Source: Lentinula raphanica (taxonomy: Eukaryota; Basidiomycota; Agaricomycetes; Agaricales; Omphalotaceae). Taken from it: DNA of 64,000 nt. Shown in pieces: positions 32,211 through 43,848 of this stretch (positions within the stretch are counted from its first letter, which is position 1; the number at the start of each line of letters is the position of its first letter). The notes beneath the pieces were generated by a model. That model was given only the letters and a program-made list of their open reading frames with translations, was not told the DNA's origin and searched no databases. Location: the NCBI GenBank assembly GCA_027919835.1, contig JANVFP010000035.1, forward strand, positions 248,001 through 312,000, given 5' to 3'. The position numbers and the translations under genes were made by a program.

Positions 32211-33579
32211 TTAGATCATAATGTAGTCAAGTGTAAGGTCAAGGTCCCAAGGATTAGAAGTAACACACATAGCTGGTGAGCTTGGCTCGAAGGGTCTATA
32301 GTCACCATCATCATCATTGTGATGGTTTCCATCCTGACTGGCATTGTCGTTATCAGCTTGAGTCAAGTCGATATGTGTCATTGCTTTTGCTGCAGCAACA
32401 CGATGGAGTTTTTTCCGAGGTGGAGGAGTATTGTCCAAACTAGTATGGGTGCTCTGGTCCGAATCGTCACCACTGTCAGCTGGACTAGGTGATCGCAGTC
32501 GTTTCTTTCCAGTACTTGGAAACATGATACTGATATCTTCAAGATGATCAGTTATGGGTTCGCTACAATAACAACAAGTTGTAGACACACCATCATCCCA
32601 TCGCATATGCCGAAGAATACGCTTCGCTTGATGCTCCCAGTTACGAGTCAGTCCTTTCATGATGTGCACAGGGAGTGGGCGAACCGAAACTAAACAGTGT
32701 AAGTGAGTCTTTAACAAGCACGATAGATATCTGGACTCATACCTATCATGACCGAGGACTTGTGCCATGACTTGCCACTCGTGCCCTTCATATCGTAAAG
32801 TAACTCGCCATCGGGACTGGACTCTGCAGACACTCTCAACCTGTTTCGCTCAGACTGCAGCAGCCTCCACTGTCTCGCTCCTTCCTCATCAGCTAGGTCG
32901 AGAAGATACTGCATTGGCTCGCCGATGATGCTGCACAATTTTTTTTCAACCTGCTCGGTTGACCACGATTTTTTGAAAACAAAAAGATCTTTGTCGGTAT
33001 TCGTTTTGAAGGCCAGGCCAAGATCACGAAGCATGATGATAAGGTCTTCATCCAGCTTGATGTGATCTTGTAGTGTAAGATAGTCGTCGTCCTATCGTAG
33101 AGTTGTAGTTCAGTTGTGTATAAATAGAAAGTTCAACATACATCGTGAACCAGACCAGTAAAAAGAAGCAAAACTCTGCCAACTGAGAATGAATCCGAGG
33201 AGCCTGATGGATCCTTCTTGCTGCTGATACTGCTAGAACTTTGCGAACGAGAACCTGAGCCAGAGGCATTTGACTAGAATGATATGAGCCTCAGAAAAAC
33301 AGCAATAGAAAAGAGTCAAATCACCTTTTTTGAGACGAGATTCTTGTTTGCTTCTCGGTTTGCTTCCTCGAATCTGCCACGGCCTAAACTCTGCAGGAGG
33401 TTCTTGACATGCGAAGCAGTAGCGACTTTTTTCTGCGATGAAAATTTTGGAGTTTCGTAGGAATGAATTTTTTGTGAGTGGTTGCATGTATCGCATTTAG
33501 GCCCTGATTCATCTGGCTCGAACTTGTTGCAAAAGCATCGTTCCCCAGTCTCCTCTGAATGAAAATTACAGCCTGACAT
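32211..33579 (-). CDS. Cys/His-rich putative zinc-binding protein, transposon passenger
   Basis: ATG at 33577-33579 (MSGCNFHSEETGERC), stop at 32211, with about five exons. The first ~40 residues hold clustered Cys/His: CNFH, CFCNKF, KCDTCNHSQKIH, a likely zinc site. A basic Ser-rich linker follows, then a helical middle (LIIMLRDLGLAFKTN..VEKKLCSIIGEPMQYLLDLADEEG). A second pair, CCYCSEPITDHLED, precedes an acidic tail. No named family is certain, although this N-terminal Cys pattern is familiar from uncharacterised Agaricomycete proteins. It converges on the transposase across the minisatellite and ends just inside the right inverted repeat. It may help the element bind DNA or regulate transposition, which is inference. 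Confidence 0.6.
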
Positions 33580-33814
33580 GATGATGGGTGAGAAACGAGG
33601 AAAGTGTTTCACTTGAGGTCTCAGATAAGCACAGGTAGTCCTCATCAATTTCGAACATAGTTTTCAGTAAATCTGTAGATGAAAGCCTTAGATTGATACT
33701 CTAGGAACATACATGGAAAATGCACCATAGGAAAGTCCCATCCTACCTTGCTTGAGACCAAGAGAAGTGAAGAGGAAAGAATGAGAGACGAAATTTCGCA
33801 CACCTCATTGCAAT

Positions 33815-33853
33815 AGCGCTGTCAAGATAGCGCTCACATGTTGAAATAGCGCT
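33815..33853. repeat. Right subterminal AGCGCT motifs
   Basis: AGCGCT occurs at 33815, 33829 and 33848, mirroring those near the left end. Confidence 0.45.
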
Positions 33854-33889
33854 ATCGCAAACTCGAATTTGTGCGCAATCAACAACATT

Positions 33890-33946
33890 TGCGCAAACTT
33901 ATATATATTCATCGCGGCGTAATTTTGGTACATTTTCGACAGCATA
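33890..33946 (-). repeat. Right terminal inverted repeat of the 8.2 kb element
   Basis: This is the complement of 25727-25782 with a few changes and one indel. The target-duplication copy GCCAAG follows at 33947-33952. Confidence 0.92.
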
Positions 33947-34324
33947 GCCAAGCAAGTGGTGTCGCGCGACAAATTGTAACTATCCTTATCTTCAACTGAC
34001 TGGTTTACACAGCACTCGGCGGACGTACACCAGGTTTCGCATCACCGTTCAGACCGGATGACCTTGTCATATGAAAGACTTGAGATATTTGTGCGCTATC
34101 TTCGATGATCTCTAGGTGCTTCTGTGTTTGAGACTCCAACGGAGTCTGTAAGCGGTTTAGCTTGCCGTCACTGGCTGTGTATGTATAGCATAAAAGATGG
34201 ACCGGATTGTTTGCGAAACCCAGAGCTGGTCTCCGAATTCTACTGTCCACCCAACTGTCCCAGAGAAACAACTCCATCTGCAAGCGCCGCCCCTCGACCT
34301 TTTCACTGATTCTCGTCATCCACA

Positions 34325-35459
34325 ATGATCATTACGCGTTCAACAAGTCTAATATTGCTTGCCGCTGTTGGGACTGTTCTTGGTCTTCCTGTACCGGACG
34401 ACAACGGTGTCTCCCTATCGCCTCCGGCTGTCAATGTTCAAGCTCGGGTGGCTGCGAATCAAGGTATCTTGTCTCGAGTTATGCTCCTGGAAGGATCTGA
34501 TCTTATGTTCTTGTAGGAATCTCGATTGCTAAACGGATGAACCTCAATGTTCCACCTGCTCTAGAGCCTCAAGTGTCCGAAAATGGGCCACCAGACTCAT
34601 GGAGTGCCAATACCTCGAAGCAACAAAAACGACCGCTGCCATCTGCACAGGATGTTCAACTGCCACCTCTCCAAAACCATCAGCAGCTTGCGGATGGTCT
34701 CCCGCCTATTAAGGACTTGCTGACTGCGATTAATCTCCCGCCTGCAGCCTTCCCGCCGGCCTTTCGGTGGTCAGGTAAATCTTCGACTGAGTGATTGTAT
34801 ATGTTTGCTAGTATGATACTGATGGGCTTAACGATATAGGTGGACGGCAATTTGATCTTTCACTAACTTACAACAAAAATCCAATTCCGGAGGAGCTTGA
34901 GGTGGACATTGAGGCCAAATTAGATATTCTGACAAACTCGAGATTCTATGATTGGAAAAATTCAATCACCACATATAGACGGATCAATAATCTCAAAACA
35001 TCAGTGCAGGAGGACAAGTGCTGGGAAGACCAAATGTTTCCAGAGAAAATGAAGTTGATGAATGGTTTACTCCTGGTGTTCAACGGTACGTGACACTCGT
35101 AACCCAACTTGTGTTATAACGTTACTAGGTCTAATTCTGTTGATATTACTATAGATGACAGATACAAAGAGGTGGAAGACCAGATAAAATGGATTCGGGA
35201 ATACATCAACCATCCGAGCCTTCATAATCATTTCACCGGCAGGAGGAAAGAAACAACGCTTATTGTCGCAATGAATCGAGTTCAGAACAGACAACCTAGA
35301 GCAGGAGATATGTACACGCTCGGTCTCGCTGATGACAAGTACTATGGGTACGAGAATGGAAACCACTCAATATCCTTAGTAGATTCTGATCAGTTTTTCA
35401 GTGTTGGGTACTTGACAGAAGCATATATTCAAAAGGAGGTGCAACCAGTAAAGATGTAA
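34325..35459 (+). CDS. Secreted Kex2-type proprotein family, member 5
   Basis: The exons are 34325-34463, 34517-34774, 34840-35085, 35155-35347 and 35402-35459. The signal peptide (MIITRSTSLILLAAVGTVLG) is followed by LPVPDDNG and the processing site ISIAKR-MNLNVPP. A long Pro/Gln-rich exon 2 ends PPAFRWSG. The Gly-Gly-Arg exon and the helical exon are fused here (no intron between GGRQFDLSLTYNK and the next block), the only such case in the family. The C-terminus is LGLADDKYYG|VGYLTEAYIQKEV. Only a weak TAGCATAAAAG remains of the first promoter block (34186), but the CCCAGAGCTGGTCTCCG block is intact at about 34217. It lies just beyond the right end of the large transposon. Confidence 0.83.
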
Positions 35460-37485
35460 CTTCAGGCATGTTGGAATGTCACGTCCAGAATTTGAAGTGC
35501 TAGGTACGCCATGACTCCATGTAAAATACTCTCTTTGACCTCATGCGTATTCGCTCATATTCCTAGTCTCCCGTAGGCAGACTCTCGCAATTTCATAGTC
35601 CCACTGTCGTGCGCCTCAGGCTGTTGAATTGAGCTCCTAGTATGATCGAGTCTTGCCTAAAATCGTCTGTGTATAGTAAATAATAATGGCTCCTGGCGGC
35701 AGTATGCCAGTGCTGTAACATCAACACAGAGCTAGTCAGCAATGTACATTTCTATGAAGATCATATACTCCCCAGACTCAAGAAAGATTGGAGCCAACGT
35801 ATACGAGCCAGTGACTGACTCGATTGTGAGAACTCAGAATTTAGCGCCGCCTTTGAGCGCCAAGAGTGCAAACTTTCTCTCTTGAACTGCTCTTGAATCT
35901 CTTCCAAATCACTATCGTTGTTCTTTCAAAACACGAACACTTCAAACTCTATTTCTCAATGACTGCTCAATGTAGATTTTGCTCAAGACCTCCTTGACGA
36001 GGCAAAACATAGTCCAAGTACATGCTGGGGATGGGTCAACAACTTGAACTTCGTGTTATCTTCTTGGGGAGGTTAGTATCTGCTTGAGCTTGCCTCCGTG
36101 AAACTTCCTCTCACTTCCTATGTCAATCCACCAGGAAGTCATCCAGATCCCTCGTCCGGTTCATATTCATCATCATCATATAACTGGCACCCCATCCACA
36201 CATCTGGCGTCTCACATTGACACTGTTCTGAGAAGCAGCGAATTCCATGTCTTTGTGTTCCCCTTGATCGGCATGAACATTCAATGATAATTCACCTCAC
36301 CTTCTTCTGCTGTTACATCGCCAAGATCTGAGTAGAGTCAGTCGTTTGTCTGGATCAGGGAGGATACAAATCTTGAATGCTTGAACGCTCACAGTCTCAA
36401 ATGGCGTGAAGAACTTGGACATGAGCTAGGCAGTTTTGTCGAGCTGGATGACCGGACTGTACTTCCAGTATTGATAGAGGTCAGCTTTTTCAATGCAGTG
36501 TTTCTTGCTTCTGTGCCACTTATTTCAATCTGACCAATAGCAATCTGCACGGGAGTATGATGACCTTCGTTGATATGGAGAACACCCCATCTCAACCGCG
36601 ATACTCGGCGATACACATAGCGTACATACTCTCAACAAATTCGACGCCGATGATGTCACCCTCAGTGCGTCCTCCTTCCGTCCTTGGTCTCATATCAGCT
36701 CGTATCTCACATTCGCACAGGCATCAAGCTGCATCAAGGCAGTAACAACCTATCTCAGCCTAGCTCCGAAAATATGATCGGTTACCGTGTCAAGGAAAAG
36801 ATGAATTAGACTTTAGTCGTCTGCGCGAAAAATCATGTTTGAACGCACTTTCGAAAGCGTATAGCGCAATCCACTGCTGGAAACGCACTGCCTTTGCGTT
36901 TCATGCCCAAACTCATTATCTAGCTTAGGATTCCATCCAGGCCTGGCATGCTTGATTAGCTCCCGTTATTCAAAGACGACAGAGATTGGAAGGTCTCTCG
37001 AATATACCCTAATCTACCTCACGTCCTTGCTCCTTGGGGCTTTTCAACCTGAACAGACCTGAACGCGTGAACATTGATTGCCTCAGGCCTGTGCAGAGCT
37101 CAACCATATGGAATACCTCTTTTCCGTGTTTCGAGACTTGCATCTTTCTTATCAGCCAAAATCTCTCTCTGGCTGATGCTTTGTTCTTCACGCTCGCCTC
37201 TCCGTGGCTCGCTCAGCGTTTCCACCTTGTCTTTCGAGTCCTCCAGACTCCAGAGTCCATATCCTTCACCGTACTCGTAGTGATGTTACTGCTTCGTCAC
37301 TCTAGACACAGGCAAGGTGTTTAACTCCAGAGTACATTATGAAAGACGATAGGCCGTAAGTAGGGCCTATCTAGGGCCTATCTAGGGCTGAGCGCTGAGG
37401 GCTTGATTGGATGCCATGAAGAACAGCCTCGAGTCTGCAAGCGATACGCATGTAGCTGCCATGTATACGTGGCAACAAATTATTT
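35460..37485. other. Spacer, possible gene relic near 36400
   Basis: There is no convincing gene. On the plus strand 36399-36480 reads LKWREELGHELGSFVELDD.. between plausible splice sites, which looks like an isolated exon relic of an unknown gene. Worn repeats lie near 37310-37400, including a duplicated GGGCCTATCTA. Confidence 0.4.
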
Positions 37486-37509
37486 GAGGCATATTCTCTA
37501 GCATAAGAG
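37486..37509 (+). promoter_or_regulatory. Conserved promoter block of secreted family, member 6
   Basis: GAGGCATATTCTC...GCATAAGAG is identical to the member 3 block and lies about 120 bp before the ATG. It is followed by CCCCCCAGAGCTG at about 37541. Confidence 0.65.
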
Positions 37510-37630
37510 CTGACCCTAGTTAGCCGGACGAACTCTCAAAGCCCCCCAGAGCTGTTCCCAACACACACCCCAAAAAAACGCAACAACTTCACCGTTCGAG
37601 TCCGCCGCCATTAACTGGCTCTTATCCACG

Positions 37631-38700
37631 ATGATTCTGCCACGTACAAAAAGCATAATGTGCTTCATCGCCATTGGGATGATCTCAGTCCTTGCTCTCC
37701 CTGTTCCGGACGACTCGGATATTATCGTTTCCACTTCGCCATCAGCTAGTGATGTCTACGCCCAGGCTTCTCCTCAAGGTCTTTTCTGTTCTTCATCCTG
37801 CCTGTGCTCGAACTGATCTTGCATCATTCTGAAGTAATCGGAAGCGAGATCTTGATGAGCAAACGCATGGACAATTCGCAAAGGGCGTCAACTCCTCCAA
37901 TTCCCCTAGAGCCTCCGATATTAGCGCCAGCAAGTGCGCAACTGTACGGACTGTATTGGGTTACAGGGATACAACGTCCTCCCTTTGAACAGTTTGCGCC
38001 AGACATCTACATGGTCCCTGCACCGCTTCAAGCGCCAGTCTCATACCCAGCGAAGAGTTTTCAAGAATGGAATCAAGAGCTATCACATTTTCTTTTCAAT
38101 CCGAACGGTATCAAATACGAATATATAAGGATCGAGGGGCCAGGTAGGTATAATGTTCCGAGTCACCAGTATCACTCAGCCCATGCATTGACTCGACCAC
38201 AACGATGCAGAACCCGAAACACTGCGCCAGAAATTGAACAGTATCATACAGTCCGAGTTATATCAACAAGATTCATCTCTTTATGGCATTCTGCTTAATC
38301 TCTTCAACGAGGTGAATATACGAGACCCGGATCCCTCGAGGTTGAAGTTGTTCAATGCATATCATATTCTGTTTGTCTGTGAGTCATTGTATTCAATGTG
38401 CTATAGACACACTGTCAGACTGTCTCCGTTCATATCCCAGGGAAGAGACAAGTGGACATCCGAATCAAAATGATCCAAGAATCCGCAATCTATAGCCTGC
38501 GGTACAAAGAGGATTATGAACAAATCTTTACTCGAATCAAAGATGCAAGATCATTGGAAGCTTGGGACATGATCAACATCTATCTAGCTGATGACTGTCA
38601 TAATGGGTACGAGTTTGAAGTGGCCCAAAAATATTCTAGGTTTAACCACTGCTTCAGGGCATTTTATCAATCTGGAGCGTATGAAGCTGTTGCAGTCTGA
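37631..38700 (+). CDS. Secreted Kex2-type proprotein family, member 6
   Basis: The exons are 37631-37778, 37835-38143, 38211-38378, 38441-38606 and 38658-38700. The signal peptide is MILPRTKSIMCFIAIGMISV, followed by LALPVPDDSD and the processing site ILMSKR-MDNSQRA. Exon 2 is long, Pro-rich and ends YIRIEGPG. The short Gly-Gly-Arg exon seen in members 1-4 is absent, so exon 2 splices directly to EPETLRQKLNSI. The C-terminus is IYLADDCHNG|GAFYQSGAYEAVAV. It is the most diverged member and shows no visible damage. Secretion and Kex2 processing are predicted; the role is unknown. Confidence 0.82.
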
Positions 38701-38971
38701 AATTTTGCAAACTCTATCTCTAGTGTAGTAGTAGTTTTCAATACAAGCACACAAGTATTACATGACTTGTTGAACTTCAACTCCTCCGAATGTAAATGTG
38801 TTGTCTTGCCGGTGGACAATCGGCCACCACGCAAATGAGAGTATTATAGTGTTACACAAAGGAAACTTTTTTCACTATATACAGATTCATAGCTATGCAC
38901 GACCATGCTCTGTTCCCCTATTGGCAGCCCAGGTTTCTACTCCCTGAAAGCAGGTGAATGTGAGTGACGGT

Positions 38972-40228
38972 TTAAACGGCCTTGGGTGAACAAACCTTAT
39001 GATTCTTGGTGCGATAATTCTTTTGCCGCCTGGTGAACCATTCGTACGAGGTAACGCCTGGGCTGAGACTCTGTTGCCTCTCTGGAGTCAGCTTATTATA
39101 TGCTTCGGATATTATTGCACTCTCCAGTAGCGGTGCAAGGATAGTGCCGTTCGCAGGCCTTGTGAAGTAAACTTGAGACCACCGATCATACTTGGATTGA
39201 AGCCCTGGTGGAGGTCTGAGCTCAAGAGATTAGTAGAGCTCTTTAGTAAATGGATGCGTAACATACACAACACGATGAATATTGGAATTCAATAGCCCAC
39301 CACTGAACATAGTCAGGGTGTCTCCGACATTGCAGATCATATGTCCTGGAAGAGGCTATAATAAAACGACGTGAATGAAAGGAAACATTGGCTGCGAGCA
39401 ATGGAAAGTACCCTCGCATAACGCCATTCCGTCGTCCCAGGGGGAAGCACTTGCAGTCCTCCCAGATTATTCACCAACAGCGTTAACGTACCAAAATCTG
39501 TATGACCACCAATAGCTAACTTTCCCGGTGTCAGATTCGCTGGAGCTTTGATAGTCCTCGTCTCGCTCGCACTGAAATCGTTCCTCTCATGGAACTTGGC
39601 CAGTGTGCCTTCCGGAAGACCAAGCTTATCGTTGAATATGTCGATCAACGTGTTACTGATGTCGACGCATTTCTCCACGAACGGGGTGACGACAGGACCC
39701 ATGAGGTCATTTATGACGGTGGGATACTCTCTTCGGGAGGCTTTTGGGTAAGAAAGAGCATCGTCTTTGGCAACGTTGACGCCTTCGACGGGATCTGGGC
39801 TACCTGCGGCATCTACGATGTAGCGGCCCACTGCTTTGTACCTGTCAAAGAGCCTCAGTTGAGCAAGAGGTATCAGCTCTACGTGAAATATAATACTTAC
39901 CCGAAGGAAAGTCCCTCGTCTCCTTGTTCGTACTTCATCTTCTCCTCCAGTGGTAATTTGAAAACCTCTTCGCCCATACCCCACATGGCAACAAAGTCCT
40001 GCTCGGCCCCTCCATGGTTCTTTAGACTGGGTGTTCACGAAATGAGTCAGGTATGAGTAGGCTCTGACGGATTACTCACTACCAGAATCCCAACGTTGTT
40101 CCCGCTTCCCAGAGTCTGTCGATCTCGTCCTTATCGCCTGCCTTGAGTAACTGATAGTCAATCACCAGCAGCGGATGTGCTTCGACGTCTGAGGGCCATT
40201 CAGGGAGGTTTTGAACAGGGACTGGCAT
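38972..40228 (-). CDS. 2OG-Fe(II) oxygenase, isopenicillin-N-synthase-like
   Basis: ATG at 40226-40228 (MPVPVQNLPEWPSD), TAA at 38972-38974, with five or more exons. The N-terminal DIOX_N-like part reads LLVIDYQLLKAGDKDEIDRLWEAGTTLGF and LKNHGGAEQDFVAM. The oxygenase domain gives LAIGGHTDFGTLTLL (H-x-D), NSNIHRVV (distal His) and DRWSQVYFTRP (2OG-binding Arg). A complete His-Asp-His/Arg set is visible. Such enzymes hydroxylate or desaturate small molecules with Fe(II), O2 and 2-oxoglutarate; the substrate cannot be read from sequence. No biosynthetic cluster surrounds it. This is a soluble cytosolic family unrelated to the TET/JBP-like candidate at 26-28 kb. Confidence 0.9.
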
Positions 40229-42178
40229 CGTGTAAGAGCAATATAAGTTGGCGACGGGTGTAAAATGTAGATCTGAGTGATGGTCCACAAAATCAAAAGG
40301 GGGGTAGAAGTACTCGAAATGCCAGTGCGTACTGATCATTTTAAACCTCACCCTTCCTAGCGTCGCCCTTGGTCTCGAAGGTGGGCCTGGGCATTGCACA
40401 ACGACAATTCTTGAAAGATTATTGATCAATTCTCAGCATATGACGCTACCCCAGGTTGATTTCGAGCTACATACCGGTTGGAACTTCCCCATTTTCATCC
40501 TGTTGAAGCCAACAGAGCTTTTCAAGTGTAAATATCGTGGCCTAGACCGCTAGAAGTACAATATTGCGAATGAGAATCCGGGATGATTTGATGAACCGTA
40601 ATGGTAGTGTAGGCTAGATCTCATCAAACGCGGACAACTCTCGGTCTTCGGTGTATCAAGTACTGCGTGAAGAGTAAGAGAATCCGACAAGCCCAGGATC
40701 GATGATGTATGCTCACGGAACGACAAAATGAAAGAAAACCCAAGAAATGGCGGATGAGCAATAGGGCATTGTCATTGTGTGAGATAATGGAGGGAACAAT
40801 CGTCGAAAGCTTTCGCAAGTCTTTGAAAAACTAAAACTAATGAACGAGACAGAGAAAAACCGCAAACAAGGTATGTAACTTACGCCTAGGAATGCCGAGA
40901 ACGCAACTTTAGACCCAGCTCATGTTCAAGCTCTTTGTGCTCTTTAAGTCTGTCTGCGTTCAAACGATTGGTACCTTCGGCTTCCCTCGTCGACACAATG
41001 TCCGCGAGTGAAGAAGCGGGAGAATTGACCCCACGACTGTTGACGTCGATAAGTTGGACGATGACATGAGAGTCGAAGGTGAATTACCAGGTGCTCTGGA
41101 TACTTTTTCTGACGTTATGAGCCAGAAACGATTTGGTAGGTGGCGTGGATACTAGATGATGCCGACTTCGAACTACCACCGGAGACTTGGATTCGTGGTT
41201 GCAGGACCTGCTTAATAGATGACGGCAGTAAGCTCAACGAAAGATGTACATAAAAAGCTCGTACTCGTAGCACTAGCCTTGATCGCGCGCGTGCGCTGTG
41301 AAGTTTGAGTTCAATTCTTCTCAACATCTGTCTCATCTCAATCCCCAGCGCTCGCGAAGATCCCCATTTCGCCGGCGTCTCATTGACAGATTCATACCCT
41401 AATCATCTGAGTGTTTCGTCGGGGTCAACATTGCATGGAGAGAATGTGGTCAAAGTCTTTGCATGCAAGAAGAGGGAGGACGATCTGGAGGGCTCTGAAG
41501 AGCATACGGACAAGCGCCAATTCAAAATCGTTGGTGAAAGAACTACGAAGGGGACATGACCAAGTGTGAATGTAGGATATTGGTGGGTCTGGAGTTTGGT
41601 CTACGGGATCGAGAAGAGCAGGATGAGTCGAGGCCATGACAGCTTCGATTTGTTGGTACACCGAGAGATCAGTGCTCAATTTGTTCGTTTTGCGCTTGAG
41701 CTTGAATCTAACTTGATTCTGAGAATCACAAATGATGATGAATAGAATGACAGTCGAACAGGGTCGTCGAGGCGATAATTGAAGCAACTGGGACATCATT
41801 TACACTAATTAAACCTCCTATACCAATGGCTAGCAAAATGACGAATGAACAAATGCAGAGAGGAGCAGCGAGCAAGCGAGTTTACCTCAGGAAATGCTAA
41901 TACCAGAAGCAAAGAGCTTTCACCACGTCCAGAACCTTCTCCACATCCCAGCATGAGTTGACGCGTCCATCATCGAATTTTTGGATTGCTTTGCACCGTT
42001 GCGTCTTTTTTGGGAATTGGTTTTGATTCCTGAGAGTGACCTGCCCAGCTTGCTATTCCTCGTCGAAGAATCTACGATATGTTTGCAATCATCGCTTTTA
42101 CAGAAGAGAACAGATGATGGACCGGATAGAACCTAGTTTCAAACTCCGCCACCAAGTTTCGTTCTGACTCCTACCACC
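40229..42178. other. Spacer, no supported gene
   Basis: A minus-strand ATG-initiated frame at 41425-41799 (124 codons, with a short hydrophobic stretch STVILFIIIC) is the only candidate. It has no recognised domain and no splice partners, so I did not call it. Confidence 0.4.
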
Positions 42179-43848
42179 ATGTCCCATCTAGTCCTCCCAC
42201 AGGAAATCATAGATTGTTTCATCGACGAATTCCGTCATTCCGTAGAAGATCTTCAAAATATGTGTCTTGTCGACAGGCTATGGCTGCGTCGAGCTCGATA
42301 TCATCTCATACGCTCTCTCACCCTTACTCCTCAGGATTTGGAGTCAATCCGTGCCAGTTATGTCAATGTAAATTGCAAAGCTACACGCGAATATGTCATC
42401 GAACCCGACAATCATCCATCCTCTGACGGAGAGCAGTCAACATGCACCTTACGCGCAGGAAGTGCTCAGCCGATACAGTCATTCATATCTTCTATCGTAA
42501 ACAGTTGTCCCTCTATCCGAGGTTTGCGACTATTGTCCTTCATCCAAGCGGGCGTGAGAGGGGTTTCAGTGAATCGTCATCGGCCTGGAGGTGTTGACTC
42601 TTCTCTTACCCGCCGTGCTAGACAGGAAGTGGCGTCGAACGAACGTTTGCGAGACCTTGAAACAAAGGCTCGATGGGATGCTGTTGATCTGCCTTGGGGA
42701 CGTCGCGGAGGAATCCATGCTTTACCATTCAAGAACCTGAGGTTTCTTCATATTCAGTGGAGCGTATTCAGCTGGACACCACCAGACCACGATATTCTAG
42801 ACGGCATTGATCCTGATCACTGGCCAGGCTACCAGCTCGCGATGCTGATCAAGAACAATACATACACTCTGGACCATGTTTTCATTGATGAATACCCTGG
42901 ATTCTGCTTAGAGCAAGATCATGCTTCGTCGCAAGGAGATGCTCTCCTAGAAGTTCTTGCTCGGAATGCACCCAGCCTCCGAACGCTGTCCCTAGGAGGC
43001 CTCTTGCAGCCATATCATATTCACCGTCGTCATGCTGCATCGGAAAATGCTTTGCTCTCCCGTAATCGGGCGTCGTATCCTTGCGGTGAAAAGGTACCGC
43101 ATGTAATGCCTTCTATGATTGATGACTCCACACACCGAAAAGCCACCCTTCCCTCTCTCCAGCGTCTTTTCCTGCAGGGATTCGATTCAAAGTCTACAAT
43201 TCTGATTGAAAGTACTCTTCCGAGTTGTGATCTGCTTTCTCTACGTGGTATCAGGTACCTCGCTCTATCGGCAATGCCAAGGGACTATGACTACCTGTTC
43301 ATGGTCTCCAAGATGCATCAGTCCTTAAATCATCTTACTTTGGATTTGGATGAGTCCAGTGAGTTCTTCTTTGCGGGTTCACGATATCAAACTAATTTAC
43401 TGATCTCTTTTCAACTCCTACAGTTCGCAATCTAACACTCAATCTCTGTTCCTTCCCTCAGCTGGAATCACTACAGCTCATGATATATGACTCCTACCGT
43501 ACTTGGGACGTTCTTCACCACTTTGTTGATTCTCTGTCCAAGAATGCCTTTCATATAAATGGATCAATGCCACCTCAACATATTGCGAAAGTACTACATT
43601 TTGCATTCGGACCTGGTGTTTCTCCAAAGGGCGCAAAGTTCTATCTGATCGGAGCATCGGTGGATGATGCATTGAAGGAATTGGTTTCTGTTCCTGCAGA
43701 GCCAATGGGAAGGTCCAAAGTGCAATTGGTCACCATGGATCTATCAGAGACCGTTCTTGCAGAAGTTCTACCATTGACTTTTTGGACGGGTTGTTTGAAA
43801 ACGGGCAAAACAGATGATTGGTGGTGTTGGCCTTCATATCTGCACTGA
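42179..43848 (+). CDS. F-box/LRR-like protein
   Basis: Exon 1 (ATG at 42179) runs to about 43360. A 60 nt GT-AG intron leads to exon 2, which stops at 43846-43848. The N-terminus, LVLPQEIIDCFIDEFRHSVEDLQNM followed by CLVDRLWLRRARYHL, is the abbreviated F-box pattern common in basidiomycetes. Leucine-rich segments follow: NLRFLHIQW, APSLRTLSLGGL, LPSLQRLFLQGF, GIRYLALSAM, LNHLTLDLD. F-box proteins recruit substrates to SCF ubiquitin ligases through the LRR part. After the stop the same frame continues FTGDDSDAFKALIAQ up to a donor, and AAGLHIQLIL follows a plausible acceptor, resembling the usual end of such proteins. The TGA may therefore be premature. Confidence 0.75.

Larger units (their letters stand above)
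25727..33946. mobile_element. 8.2 kb DDE transposon with passenger genes (IS3EU-like?)
   Basis: The element is bounded by 56-57 bp inverted repeats starting TATGCTG and by a perfect 6 bp target duplication, GCCAAG (25721-25726 and 33947-33952). It encodes, in order, a putative 2OG-Fe(II) dioxygenase (+), a Pol III-box sequence, a BTB-like protein (-), an integrase-core transposase (+), a minisatellite, and a Cys-rich protein (-). The 6 bp duplication and TA-starting ends agree with what I recall of the eukaryotic IS3EU superfamily, but that name needs a search. Clean ends and a single duplication suggest recent insertion as one unit. Confidence 0.9.

Noticed and set aside
31486..32211. Long overlapping minus-strand ORFs (110-140 codons)
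   Set aside because: Produced by the 22 bp minisatellite, whose unit lacks stops in several frames; low-complexity translation.
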